This document shows positions 16,308 to 23,998 of a stretch of DNA of 64,000 bases, piece after piece. Both the position numbers and the translations under genes were made by a program. The number at the start of each line of letters is the position of its first letter. Within the stretch, counting starts at the first letter, position 1. The notes under the pieces were generated by a model. That model had not been told where the DNA came from, did no database searches, and saw only the letters and a list, made by a program, of their open reading frames with translations. The stretch is from Nocardia altamirensis NBRC 108246 (GTDB lineage: Bacteria; Actinomycetota; Actinomycetes; Mycobacteriales; Mycobacteriaceae): assembly GCF_001612685.1 (NCBI RefSeq), contig NZ_BDAY01000022.1, positions 91,657 to 155,656 of the forward strand, written 5' to 3'.

Positions 16308-17230
16308 TACGGTCCTCCTTGAAGTTCGAGGAGATCCTGGATCAAGCGCAACAGTTGAGATCGGACCTGGTCCTCCAGGGCTACCTGCGCGGCCTGCCAG
16401 TTCGGGTCGACCCCGAGTATGTCACCTGCGCTGCGTGATTGCTTGGCCCGGTTGGCCGTGAACGTCAGCCATTGCAGACCGGCCGCGGCGTTGGCGAGCA
16501 TGATCATGTTTTCCGGCGTCAAGCCGAGAAAGCCCGGCATGTGGAACATTTCGGCCAGCGAAACCACGTGGTCCAGCGAAACCGCAGAACCGCCCTTGGC
16601 GTCCTTGCCTACCCGACCGCCAGGATAGGCCTGGTCCGGGTCATTGACGGCAGGCCGAAGCTGCCCCTGGAGCGGACCGGTCACTTTGCTCTTACTCGGC
16701 GGGCTGATCGATCGCACGACTTTGTAGAGTTCGCGCGCCGGTGAATCTGTCGGCACGGCATACCCCTGCTTGCCGCCAGCCGGGTAGGGCAGGGTGTAGC
16801 CCTGCGGCACTTTGTTTTTCGCGGCGGTCGTCCGTTCGATTTGACGCGGCGTCACCTGGGAGAGCAGCCCTGGGTCCACGATCCGTTGCAGCACGTCGAG
16901 GCATCTGCGCAAGTTGGCCTTCGCGGTGGCGAGCTGCTGATTCAGCGTGTTGGCTTCGGCGTTGTACGCGTTGTACGCCGCTTGCTCGCGCGGCAATTCG
17001 AACAAGTTACGTTGCGCGTTGTGCCGCACTATGCCCTGATCGGCGCGCTGCACGGCCAGTTCCTGCGCTTCGCACATCCGTTTCGGTGGCGGCGGAGGAG
17101 CCAGCGGAGACGTCGGCACCGGCGAGGGTTGCGCGTTGACGACCGGAGCGCCGACCAACGAGGCGCACACCAGTAGCGCCGCCATCATCACAGTGCCGAG
17201 GCGGATGCGTTCATCAAGCCGACGCGACAT
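16307..17230 (-). CDS. Exported protein with C-terminal HNH-like nuclease domain
   Basis: A 307-residue protein with a signal peptide (hydrophobic residues 12-32 ending VNA), a Pro-rich linker, a helical region (residues 53-140) and a C-terminal domain. In that domain SLDHVVSLAE (His221) is followed by NMIMLANA (Asn241, Asn247) and NRAKQSR (Asn260, Lys263), the order DH-N-N-K seen in HNH/Endonuclease VII-like toxins. The start is decided by GGAGGGG six bases before the ATG. The next gene is coupled and may encode immunity. A secreted DNase or an antibacterial effector is inferred; no secretion-system genes are nearby. Confidence 0.6.
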   Translation of the reverse strand: MSRRLDERIRLGTVMMAALLVCASLVGAPVVNAQPSPVPTSPLAPPPPPKRMCEAQELAVQRADQGIVRHNAQRNLFELPREQAAYNAYNAEANTLNQQLATAKANLRRCLDVLQRIVDPGLLSQVTPRQIERTTAAKNKVPQGYTLPYPAGGKQGYAVPTDSPARELYKVVRSISPPSKSKVTGPLQGQLRPAVNDPDQAYPGGRVGKDAKGGSAVSLDHVVSLAEMFHMPGFLGLTPENMIMLANAAAGLQWLTFTANRAKQSRSAGDILGVDPNWQAAQVALEDQVRSQLLRLIQDLLELQGGP

Positions 17231-17250
17231 AGGACCCCTCCGTAATACCA

Positions 17251-17284
17251 ACGGTAGCATTGCATTACGTCTATGGGCTACCGT
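17251..17284. promoter_or_regulatory. Inverted repeat in divergent promoter
   Basis: ACGGTAGC (17251-17258) and GCTACCGT (17277-17284) form a perfect eight-base inverted repeat with an 18-base spacer, between the divergent nuclease gene and the small membrane protein gene. It may be an operator acting on both promoters. Confidence 0.4.
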
Positions 17285-17323
17285 GAAAGCCAACGCCTTC
17301 ATCTCCGGGGGGAGCAAGTAGTC

Positions 17324-17779
17324 GTGACCGATCCGTCGCCGTCTCGCTTTCAGCTCACCCCTGCGCGAATGATCGCGCTCATCGCGGTTTTCGTGCTTGT
17401 CGGCATCGGTTGCGCTGTCGCGCTGGTGATTTATCTGACGCAACCCGAGCGAGGCGACGATGCGCGAATACGCTCGGCGATCAAGGATTTCGCAAGCGCG
17501 GTGGAGTCGGGCAGCGCTGCGCAGGTCACCGAGTTGCTGTGCGAAGAAGAAGCCGCGACCTTCACCGATCGCGCCTCCGCAGGCGAAGACCCTGACTCAG
17601 GAGGCCAATCGGACGTTGATCGGCAACGCCGGCCCGTCGATGTATCCGATGTTGTCATCCGGGGCGAGGTCGCCTCGGCTCTGGTTGCACGCCCGCCGAG
17701 CGAGCCCCGTCGGCTGTATTTCCGCAAAGAAGGTGACCGCTGGAAAGTGTGCGCGCCCGCTGCGGATCAGTTCGGTTAG
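17324..17779 (+). CDS. Small membrane-anchored NTF2-like (Rv0361/DUF4878-type) protein
   Basis: A 151-residue protein with one hydrophobic segment (residues 13-37) and an extracytoplasmic domain with the pattern IRSAIKDFASAVESG at its start and a final strand pair YFRKEGDRWKVC. This is the layout of the small NTF2-like proteins common in mycobacteria and nocardiae. GTG at 17324 is preferred because GGGGGGAG lies about ten bases upstream. It is divergent from the nuclease gene. Function unknown. Confidence 0.65.
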   Translation: MTDPSPSRFQLTPARMIALIAVFVLVGIGCAVALVIYLTQPERGDDARIRSAIKDFASAVESGSAAQVTELLCEEEAATFTDRASAGEDPDSGGQSDVDRQRRPVDVSDVVIRGEVASALVARPPSEPRRLYFRKEGDRWKVCAPAADQFG

Positions 17780-17892
17780 CGGCCCGCGCCGCGGAGTCCA
17801 TTGTCAGGGCCCATGAGTGGCTGTACGCCGACTCTGCTTCGGCCGCAAACGAGATCGTCGTTCACCAGCCCGGAATCGCTACGATTCGTGCT

Positions 17893-18645
17893 GTGGCTCT
17901 ACTAGTGCACCTGACACCGGAGAAGAACGCGCGGCGAATCCGCCGGGCGGGCATCACCGCGGGTGGTTTCAGGCGCGGAGTCTTCTGCCTGCCGGTGTTG
18001 CCGTCCTACGTGCTGTCGCACCAATGGTTGCGCGAATTGCGGCGCGGTGGGCAGCGACTCATCGTTGCCGTGCATTTCCGCATACCCGACGACGAAACCG
18101 TCCAGGTCGGCCATTACTCGAACTCGGGCGCGGAAATGACTGCAGCCGAAGCTGTTTCCGTCATCTTGCACGCCGAGGACCCGCGCGGATACGAAATCGT
18201 CGTTCCTCGTTCGATCGCTCCCACCGAGCTCCATCGGATCCGGCACGTCCGACAGGTCGCCGGCTGGCGCTACCATCCCGACTCGCACGGTCGCCGCCCC
18301 TGCGCCTGCCCGGCCTGCCTGGGGCGCGGAGAATTCAAGGCCGCCGACCTCCGCCGCCGATACTCCGACGACCCCCCGATACCCACGAAACCTCAACTGC
18401 TCGAACAACTCCGCAATGCGGCCGACGATGACGACGTGATCGTCGCCCTCTACGATTTGGGTCGCCGCAGTCGTGGTGATGTCGTCGACGTCGCCCACCT
18501 GGTCGACCATCCCAACCCCGAGATCCGCTCCGCCCTCGCCTGGGCATTGCACCGATACCGCGGCACCGAGCCCCGCCAACTACTGACGCGATTGGCCAGC
18601 GACCCCGATCCCGAAGTGCGCAACGCCGCAACAAAGCGACGCTAG
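17893..18645 (+). CDS. HEAT-repeat protein with possible ART-like N-terminal domain
   Basis: About 250 residues. The C-terminal 80 residues contain two or three short HEAT-like helical repeats (for example HPNPEIRSALAWALHR and DPDPEVRNAATKRR). The N-terminal 150 residues start LVHLTPEKNARRIRRAGI and continue with GVFCLPVLPSYV and a strand RLIVAVHFRIPDD; this pattern resembles ADP-ribosyltransferase-fold proteins, but no catalytic Glu can be assigned with confidence. RRPCACPACLGRGEF may be a zinc knuckle. The GTG at 17893 sits seven bases after TACGAT, which fits a leaderless start; an upstream ATG at 17749 would overlap the preceding gene. Confidence 0.55.
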   Translation: MALLVHLTPEKNARRIRRAGITAGGFRRGVFCLPVLPSYVLSHQWLRELRRGGQRLIVAVHFRIPDDETVQVGHYSNSGAEMTAAEAVSVILHAEDPRGYEIVVPRSIAPTELHRIRHVRQVAGWRYHPDSHGRRPCACPACLGRGEFKAADLRRRYSDDPPIPTKPQLLEQLRNAADDDDVIVALYDLGRRSRGDVVDVAHLVDHPNPEIRSALAWALHRYRGTEPRQLLTRLASDPDPEVRNAATKRR

Positions 18646-18882
18646 ACGTTTCGGTGAACCAGTCCCTGGCCGTGGAAAATGGGGCTGCTGGGAAACGCTC
18701 ACCAGCTGATAGGTCAACAGCAGTCCCGAGGACAGCTACACCCACTTCGAGGGACCTTGGTACCGCTTCTATGACGGCTTCTGACCACTCACCGCGCGCG
18801 TGACTGGTCAGGTGATCAGGCAGTGATCGATTCATGATGTCCACGGCAGGCGGATACAACGAAGCCTTGTAGCATCCGCGCG
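18646..18882. other. Intergenic region with a possible gene remnant and a degenerate repeat copy
   Basis: Reading codons on the plus strand up to the TGA at 18782-18784 gives ...YTHFEGPWYRFYDGF, a protein-like end that is interrupted by two adjacent stops about 25 codons earlier, so it may be the decayed 3' end of a gene. At 18804-18845 there is a shortened copy of the 100-base repeat seen at 20077 and 21799. The promoter of the next gene ends the region. Confidence 0.35.
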
Positions 18883-19923
18883 GTGAGGAACCTGATCGTC
18901 GCTACCGCGCTACTGATGTCCGGTGCAGTCGCCGCAGCGTCGTGTGCGTCCACACCGACGAATTCGACGACCGCATCGCCAACCGAACAGCCCGCATTTC
19001 CACAGTTACTGTCGGCGCAGGATCAGGAGATGATCGCTTACCGCGACACCCTCCGCCCGCTCGACCCGTGCGGCTATGTCGTCGACGACGCGGCGATGCA
19101 GCGGATCGGGACGCCGGACTACTTCGGCGCATTGGGCACATTCGACACTTGCCGGGTGTCATTCAACCCGCGTGGCGGGGACGACCCCACCTTGATCACC
19201 GCCACCATGTATCCCCTCGGTGGCCCGCAGTACGAGGGCCCGATCACGCCGCACCCTGGCGTCGAGGGCGTGTCTTGTACGGCCGACGTGCCGGTCAGCG
19301 ATCGCAGGCATCTCAACTTCATCGTCTATGCCGGCGGCGATTTCATCGGAGATCACCCGAAAGGCGATGTGTGCGAGACCGTGCGGGACATCGCCACAGC
19401 GGCCGTTCCGCACCGGCTCGAACGTCCCCTGCGCGCGACATCGCAACGCGCACATATAAACTCGCGGCTGGCCACGCTCGACCCGTGCGCCGTGCTCGGC
19501 AAGGTCGGGCCGGGACACCGTCCCGCGCTCGCAGACAATGGGACCAACGGGGATCCTTGGTCATGCGCCTTCCATCTCGACCGCGGCGACGAGTCGACAC
19601 TCCAGCACATCATCTACGCGTTCGACTCTGACCGTTGGTCTATGGGCAGGGAGCGAGCCCGCGGACTCATCGCGAAGGAAACCACGATCGGCGGCCTTCG
19701 CGCCGTGGAGAGTTCCGGGAGCCACGACCCCGGGTATACCGGTGCCTGTTGGATCTATCTCGCGACCGCTCCACAGCCGGCTGTCGCCACACTCCGCACC
19801 GACGAGCAGTCCACCGATCACGGAAAGTCCGAAATCATCTCAATCAGAGCCGATAACGGCTGCACTGCGGCCCGCACCACCGCGGAAGAACTCACGCGGC
19901 TCTACAACCAGCTTCCACACTGA
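18883..19923 (+). CDS. Lipoprotein with two DUF3558-like domains
   Basis: A 346-residue protein with a signal sequence ending in a lipobox-like AAASC, so it is probably lipid-anchored outside the membrane. Two similar halves each begin with a DPC motif (TLRPLDPCGYV near residue 60 and RLATLDPCAVL near residue 203), as in DUF3558 proteins, and each has further paired cysteines. GTG at 18883 lies seven bases after TAGCAT (18870-18875), consistent with leaderless translation. Function is unknown. Confidence 0.7.
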   Translation: MRNLIVATALLMSGAVAAASCASTPTNSTTASPTEQPAFPQLLSAQDQEMIAYRDTLRPLDPCGYVVDDAAMQRIGTPDYFGALGTFDTCRVSFNPRGGDDPTLITATMYPLGGPQYEGPITPHPGVEGVSCTADVPVSDRRHLNFIVYAGGDFIGDHPKGDVCETVRDIATAAVPHRLERPLRATSQRAHINSRLATLDPCAVLGKVGPGHRPALADNGTNGDPWSCAFHLDRGDESTLQHIIYAFDSDRWSMGRERARGLIAKETTIGGLRAVESSGSHDPGYTGACWIYLATAPQPAVATLRTDEQSTDHGKSEIISIRADNGCTAARTTAEELTRLYNQLPH

Positions 19924-20504
19924 CCGACACACACAGCCTGTCGGACGCCAACTGGCGCGGTCCGCGAGACGAGATCGACTGCGACACAGATCATCTGCGC
20001 AGGCCGATGGCAACCACTGGTAACGGAGATTCGTCACGCGACGATACGACCAGCGAACCCCACTGTGATGGACGAGCTGGTCAGGTGATCAGTGGGAATT
20101 GAGGGCGGCATCGGCCGAGAGACCAGTTACCTCAGTTCCCAGTGATCAATTGTCCAGCAACGCATCTCGGACAATGTGCTCAGCCGAATGCCCCAATGAA
20201 CTCGAGGATAAACGGTATCGCCGACAGCGAACCGTTGTATTGCCGGTGTCCGCCCCAAGACCGTGCGTTGTTCGCCCCGCGGCCGGTAAGACTCGCTGAG
20301 GCTCAAACCATCCCGCGACCCGCGCGTTCCGCGCGAAGGTCGAACTGTCGTGGCGCTGACCGCTCGGGAGGGAGATGTGCAGTCTTGCCGCGGGCCGACG
20401 TGGCTCGGTGCGCGGGAGGCGGGCCCGTGCTCCCACGGGTCTCAGCTCAGTGGTGGGTTCCGTGGTTGGCACGGATGTGACCCAGGCGGCCCGTGTTTAG
20501 CGTT
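19924..20504. other. Long intergenic region
   Basis: No convincing gene was found in these 580 bases. They contain repeat copy A (20077-20176), a short hairpin near 20425-20440 (CCCGTG/CACGGG), and at the end a TAGCGT -10 element for the next gene. Codon-position GC bias typical of the flanking genes is not evident. Confidence 0.5.
20077..20176. repeat. 100-nt structured intergenic repeat, copy A
   Basis: This copy aligns without gaps to 21799-21898, with 81 of 100 bases identical. Arms 20086-20104 and 20130-20148 form a 19-base stem with one mismatch and one wobble. A second pair of arms, 20109-20120 and 20165-20176, is partly complementary. The two pairs interleave, as in a pseudoknot or in alternative hairpins. 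Confidence 0.7.
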
Positions 20505-20510
20505 ATGAGC

Positions 20511-21140
20511 ATGGAAATCACCGCAAACATCAGCACTGATATCAACGTTCAGCTCGAGGTGGCCGACCCTCAGGCCGCTGCGGCGATCTATGACGCCGCG
20601 TTCGGACTGGGTGACCGGCTCGGGTTCCGGGCAGCGCAGGAGCCGACCACCGGTTTCCGTGGATTCATCCTGTCGCTGGTGGTGTCGCAGCCCTCGACCG
20701 TCGACAGCCTCGTCGGCACCGCGGTCGACGCCGGGTTCACCGTCCTCAAGCCCGCGAAGAAGAGCCTGTGGGGTTACAGCGCGGTGGTGCAGGCGCCGGA
20801 GGGCACGATCTGGAAGATCGCGACCTCGAACAAGAAGGATGTCGGCCCGTTCACCCGCGAGATCGACGACCTGGTGTTGCTGATGGGTGTGTCGGATGTG
20901 AAGGCCAGCAAGCAGTTCTACGCCGATCGCGGGTTGACGGTGTCGAAGAGCTTCGGCGGCAAGTACGCCGAGTTCGCGAGCTCGGGCTCCCCGGTCACCC
21001 TGGCGTTGTACCCACGCAAGGCTGCCGCCAAGGAAGCGGGCGTCGCCCTGGAAGGCAGCGGATCACACCGCATCGTCATGAACAGCGGCATCGGCTCGTT
21101 CACCGACCCCGACGGGTTCGCGTGGGAAGCAACAGCCTGA
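20511..21140 (+). CDS. VOC-family (glyoxalase/bleomycin-resistance-like) protein
   Basis: About 209 residues with two paired beta-alpha-beta-beta-beta modules, the first starting NVQLEVADPQAAAAIYDAAFG and the second LVLLMGVSDVKASKQFYADR, as in vicinal-oxygen-chelate proteins. The ending TDPDGFAWE is typical of the family. Metal ligands cannot be assigned with certainty, so the reaction is unknown. The ATG at 20511 lies seven bases after TAGCGT, consistent with leaderless translation; an in-frame ATG at 20505 is the alternative. Confidence 0.75.
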   Translation: MEITANISTDINVQLEVADPQAAAAIYDAAFGLGDRLGFRAAQEPTTGFRGFILSLVVSQPSTVDSLVGTAVDAGFTVLKPAKKSLWGYSAVVQAPEGTIWKIATSNKKDVGPFTREIDDLVLLMGVSDVKASKQFYADRGLTVSKSFGGKYAEFASSGSPVTLALYPRKAAAKEAGVALEGSGSHRIVMNSGIGSFTDPDGFAWEATA

Positions 21141-21213
21141 GCGCCCAGGGAACCGACCAGCCTTACGCCGAGTAGCCACGATCCCGAGCAGGCAGAACAA
21201 CAGGAGAGAGATC

Positions 21214-21648
21214 ATGAAGTTTTGGACCCACGTCGAGCCACCCGAGCCCATGCGTGGCCTGGAAGTTCCACCCGAGGTGGTGGCAGCGCTCGGCGAGGGT
21301 GCACGGCCGCCGGTGACGATCACGATCAACGGGCACTCCTGGAAGAGCCGAGTCGCTCTCATGCGCGGCCGCCACCTGCTCGGCCTCAGCAACGCCAACC
21401 GGCAGGCCGCGGGAGTCGCGATCGGCGACAAGGTCGAAGTCGAGCTCGAACTCGACACAGAGCCACGCGTCGTCGTCGAACCCCCAGACTTCACCCAAGC
21501 CCTGGACGCCGACCCCGTCGCCCGCGCCGCCTACGACAACCTCGCCCACAGCCGCAAACGCGAGCACGTGCACTCCATCGAAAGCGCGAAGAAGCCTGAC
21601 ACGCGCCAACGCCGCATCGAGAAAGCCATTGCCACCCTGCGAGGCTGA
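21214..21648 (+). CDS. YdeI/OmpD-associated (DUF1905 + OmdA) family protein
   Basis: A 144-residue protein with a DUF1905 beta-barrel domain (VTITINGHSWKSRVALMRGRH to GVAIGDKVEVELELD) followed by the helical YdeI/OmdA tail (ALDADPVARAAYDNLAHSRKREHV). The family is called bacteriocin-protection in some annotations, but its function in actinobacteria is not known. ACAGGAGAG precedes the ATG at a good distance. It follows the VOC gene by 73 bases. Confidence 0.85.
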   Translation: MKFWTHVEPPEPMRGLEVPPEVVAALGEGARPPVTITINGHSWKSRVALMRGRHLLGLSNANRQAAGVAIGDKVEVELELDTEPRVVVEPPDFTQALDADPVARAAYDNLAHSRKREHVHSIESAKKPDTRQRRIEKAIATLRG

Positions 21649-21969
21649 AGGAATCACGCGCACAAGGAATTGAGTCGCAGCAAATTCCTTGCCGATCGTG
21701 AGGTCACCCGCACTCCCGTCAACGCCTCCGAGGCCAACGCACACGCTCCATTCCCCCCGTCTTCGCCCACTGTCGTCGGAATGCACGAAGACAGGATCCT
21801 GGTCAGGTGCTCAGGGGGCACTGTGGGCGGCATCGCCCGAGAGGCTAGTTACCTCAATGCCCCCTGATCGCCTGTCCAGCAAAGTATCTCGGGCGATGCT
21901 GGCCAATCACGCCGCGCTGCTATATGCCACGCGGCTTACCCGGCTGAGGTGTAGTGCGGTTCAGAACTC
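21649..21969. other. Intergenic region carrying repeat copy B
   Basis: These 320 bases lie between the YdeI-like gene and the truncated oxidoreductase remnant. The only structure I see is repeat copy B at 21799-21898. No gene-like coding pattern is apparent. Confidence 0.5.
21799..21898. repeat. 100-nt structured intergenic repeat, copy B
   Basis: Same length as copy A with 19 scattered substitutions and no gaps. Stem 1 arms (21808-21826 and 21852-21870) still pair, and two of the changes relative to copy A are compensatory: a T-A pair became G-C and an A-T pair became C-G. Stem 2 arms (CATCGCCCGAGA at 21831-21842, TCTCGGGCGATG at 21887-21898) are perfectly complementary over 12 bases. Confidence 0.7.
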
Positions 21970-22365
21970 TCAGCGGAATGCGGCGATATTGCGGGCGACC
22001 CAGTCGGCGAAGGGGCGCGGGGCGCGGCCGAGGACGCGCTCCACGTCCGGGCTGATCTGTAGCTCCGCCGGGTTCGGGGAACCGATGATGTCGAGGGTGT
22101 CGTCGGCGAGCTCTGCTGGCACGAATCGGACCATTTCGGCGTTGGCTTCCTCGCGGGTGAGGTCGTGGAACCGCACCGGCGAGCCGAGCGCTGCGGCGAT
22201 GGTCTCGGCCTGCCTGCGCGGCGTGATCACCTCCGGCCCGGTCAATTCGTACACGCCACCGGTGTGCTGGTTGTCCAGCAGGCAGGCCGCCGCGACCTCG
22301 GCAATGTCGGCCGGGTCGACGACCGGCACCCCGATGGTCGAGCCGACAACCCCACCCCAGGTCAC
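21970..22365 (-). pseudogene. Truncated NmrA-like NAD(P)-dependent oxidoreductase, 3' half
   Basis: The 131 codons correspond to the C-terminal half of an NmrA/atypical-SDR protein: PVVDPADIAEVAAACL, GGVYELTGPEVITPRRQAETIAAALG and the terminal FADWVARNIAAFR are family features. The NAD(P)-binding Rossmann half with GxxGxxG is absent. The open frame begins at a GTG with no ribosome binding site where the coding sequence meets the remains of a HxlR gene on the other strand. A deletion removed the front of both genes. Confidence 0.75.
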
Positions 22366-22447
22366 CTACGGCCTCACTCAGTTCGGCCGAGACATCGGCG
22401 AACCACTCGAGGAACTGTTCGAACGGATCACTCGCAGCCGTTCTTGA
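22352..22447 (+). pseudogene. 3' remnant of a HxlR-family regulator
   Basis: The plus strand encodes PPQVTYGLTQFGRDIGEPL followed by EELFERITRSRS and a stop, which is the end of a HxlR winged-helix regulator (usual form PxxVEYxLTxxGxxL). The rest of the gene is missing. HxlR genes are often divergent from NmrA-like oxidoreductases, and that is exactly the orientation left here. Confidence 0.7.
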
Positions 22448-22512
22448 CGCTCTACGCTGTCAGCGTGCTCGATCGGGAGGGTCGGGCGCGCATCGAGTGA
22501 GCGGGAAATGCG

Positions 22513-23172
22513 TTGAATGATAAGACAACTGAAGAGACGGCTGCGGAACCAACCTCGGCAGATCGGGCGTTTCGAGTACGGCAGATCGGGTGGGTGCTTG
22601 CTGTCGTCGCGCTGTTCGCGGCAGGGGTGGGGGCGTGGTTCATCGGCGCTACGCCCCGCCGCTACTATCAGCTCCCGTTTGTTCCCACGTGGGCGTTCGT
22701 CATGGTCCTGCCTGTGTGCTGGACTGTGGGCGCGGCGGTCTACAGCCACTTCGTCTCGAGGCTGTGTCGGTGTAGACGGTGGGTGCGCACCGCAACCGGC
22801 GTTGTCCTGATGTCGTTGATGATGATTGCGTGGCCGATCTCGATTTTCTTGTCGAGCGCAGCCGGCACCGGCGGGCGCGGAACGGTCAGGGCCGTCGAGG
22901 TGAGTCCCGATGGGCGCTATGAAGCCGTCACGGAGTCGTTCTCGGACGGGTTCGAACCCTCATGCCGCGTGTGGTTGCGCGAACGCGGCGGATTGTTCAG
23001 CAGACAGGCGCTGGCATGGCAGCGGATCGAAGGGAATTGTCCAGTGCGCGTGTACTTCCCGGACGACACCACGATCAGCGTCACCGAGCGGAAGGACAGT
23101 GCGCCGATGACGACAACGTTCGATCGTGACCGGATGGAAGTGGCGCAGACCTTACCGCCGCGCGGCCGTTGA
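22513..23172 (+). CDS. Membrane protein, paralogue of the convergent neighbour
   Basis: A 219-residue protein with three hydrophobic segments in residues 25-120 and an extracytoplasmic C-terminal domain of about 95 residues containing VSPDGRYEAVTE, WLRERGGLFSRQ and RDRMEVAQTL. The same features recur in the gene at 23209-23838 on the opposite strand, so the two are paralogues facing each other. The start is a TTG preceded by GCGGGAAA. Family and function are unknown to me. Confidence 0.6.
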   Translation: MNDKTTEETAAEPTSADRAFRVRQIGWVLAVVALFAAGVGAWFIGATPRRYYQLPFVPTWAFVMVLPVCWTVGAAVYSHFVSRLCRCRRWVRTATGVVLMSLMMIAWPISIFLSSAAGTGGRGTVRAVEVSPDGRYEAVTESFSDGFEPSCRVWLRERGGLFSRQALAWQRIEGNCPVRVYFPDDTTISVTERKDSAPMTTTFDRDRMEVAQTLPPRGR

Positions 23173-23208
23173 CAGTCGGTCGGCTGCGAATATCGGACTG
23201 TTCATCGG

Positions 23209-23838
23209 TCACGACGGCGGCTCCAAGACCTGCGCTACCTCCAGCCGGTCGGGGTCGAAGTGTGCCGTGATTTCCCGGCCGCGCGCATCAATGATGCTGA
23301 TCGTGTTGGTTTCCGTGAAGGACACACGCCGTGGACATCGCTGACCTTCAGCTGCCGTCCACACGCGGGTCTGCCTGCTGAAAAGGCCGTCGCGCTCCCG
23401 CAGCCTGACGCCGCAGAGGGTGTCGATCACGGCGTTCACATCGTGCGTGACGGCCTCGTAGCGACCGTCTGGACTCACCCCGACGACCACGACCTTGCCG
23501 TCACTCGAACCGAAGATCGCCAACAACATCATCAGCGGTACGAGAGGCACCATCTCCAGCGCCAGGACAGCGGCGGGCACGAACCAGGTCCACGTGCGCC
23601 ACCGACCGGTCTTCGCTGCGTGGACAAGCAGCGCCACTGTCACGATCCAGCACATCAGCGGGACAAAGCCGGAGACCACCTGCATCCGATAGAACCGGTG
23701 CGCCAGGAGGATGGCGGCTGATGCCACGAGGGCCGCCGCCAACAGCACGGTGATCGTGAGCAGCCAGACGACCCGCCATCGGCGCTCCGCGCTGTCTATC
23801 GCGGACCTTCGCCCACTCGAAATCGTCTGCTTTGCCAA
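23209..23838 (-). CDS. Membrane protein, paralogue of the convergent neighbour
   Basis: A 209-residue protein with the same layout as the gene at 22513: three hydrophobic segments, then VSPDGRYEAVTH, RLRERDGLFSRQ and PDRLEVAQVL. Two cysteines in the C-terminal domain (near LCGVRLRE and QRCPRRV) are shared with the paralogue (SCRVWLRE and NCPVRV) and may form a disulfide outside the membrane. Only 36 bases separate the two stops. Confidence 0.6.
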   Translation of the reverse strand: MAKQTISSGRRSAIDSAERRWRVVWLLTITVLLAAALVASAAILLAHRFYRMQVVSGFVPLMCWIVTVALLVHAAKTGRWRTWTWFVPAAVLALEMVPLVPLMMLLAIFGSSDGKVVVVGVSPDGRYEAVTHDVNAVIDTLCGVRLRERDGLFSRQTRVWTAAEGQRCPRRVSFTETNTISIIDARGREITAHFDPDRLEVAQVLEPPS

Positions 23839-23998
23839 CGGTCAACCTAACTCGCGCAACCCGTTTCGGCTCCGGCGGCCGAACGCTCCGCCAGCCTATC
23901 GGCGTCCGCCCTACCTGATCTCGTTGAATTGTCGTCTGTTTCGCGATCAGCCAACCGGCGATGGCGAGGACCGCTTCGGTGGTTTGTACCGTGCTGGT

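Noticed and set aside
18804..21898. Repeat copies as attachment sites of an integrated element
   Set aside because: No integrase, excisionase or tRNA target is present, and the copies differ by about 19 percent, more than recent att duplications would.
22945..22975. GGGTTCGAACCC resembles a tRNA T-arm
   Set aside because: It lies inside the membrane-protein gene (codons for DGFEPS), and no acceptor stem, D-arm or anticodon arm can be built around it.
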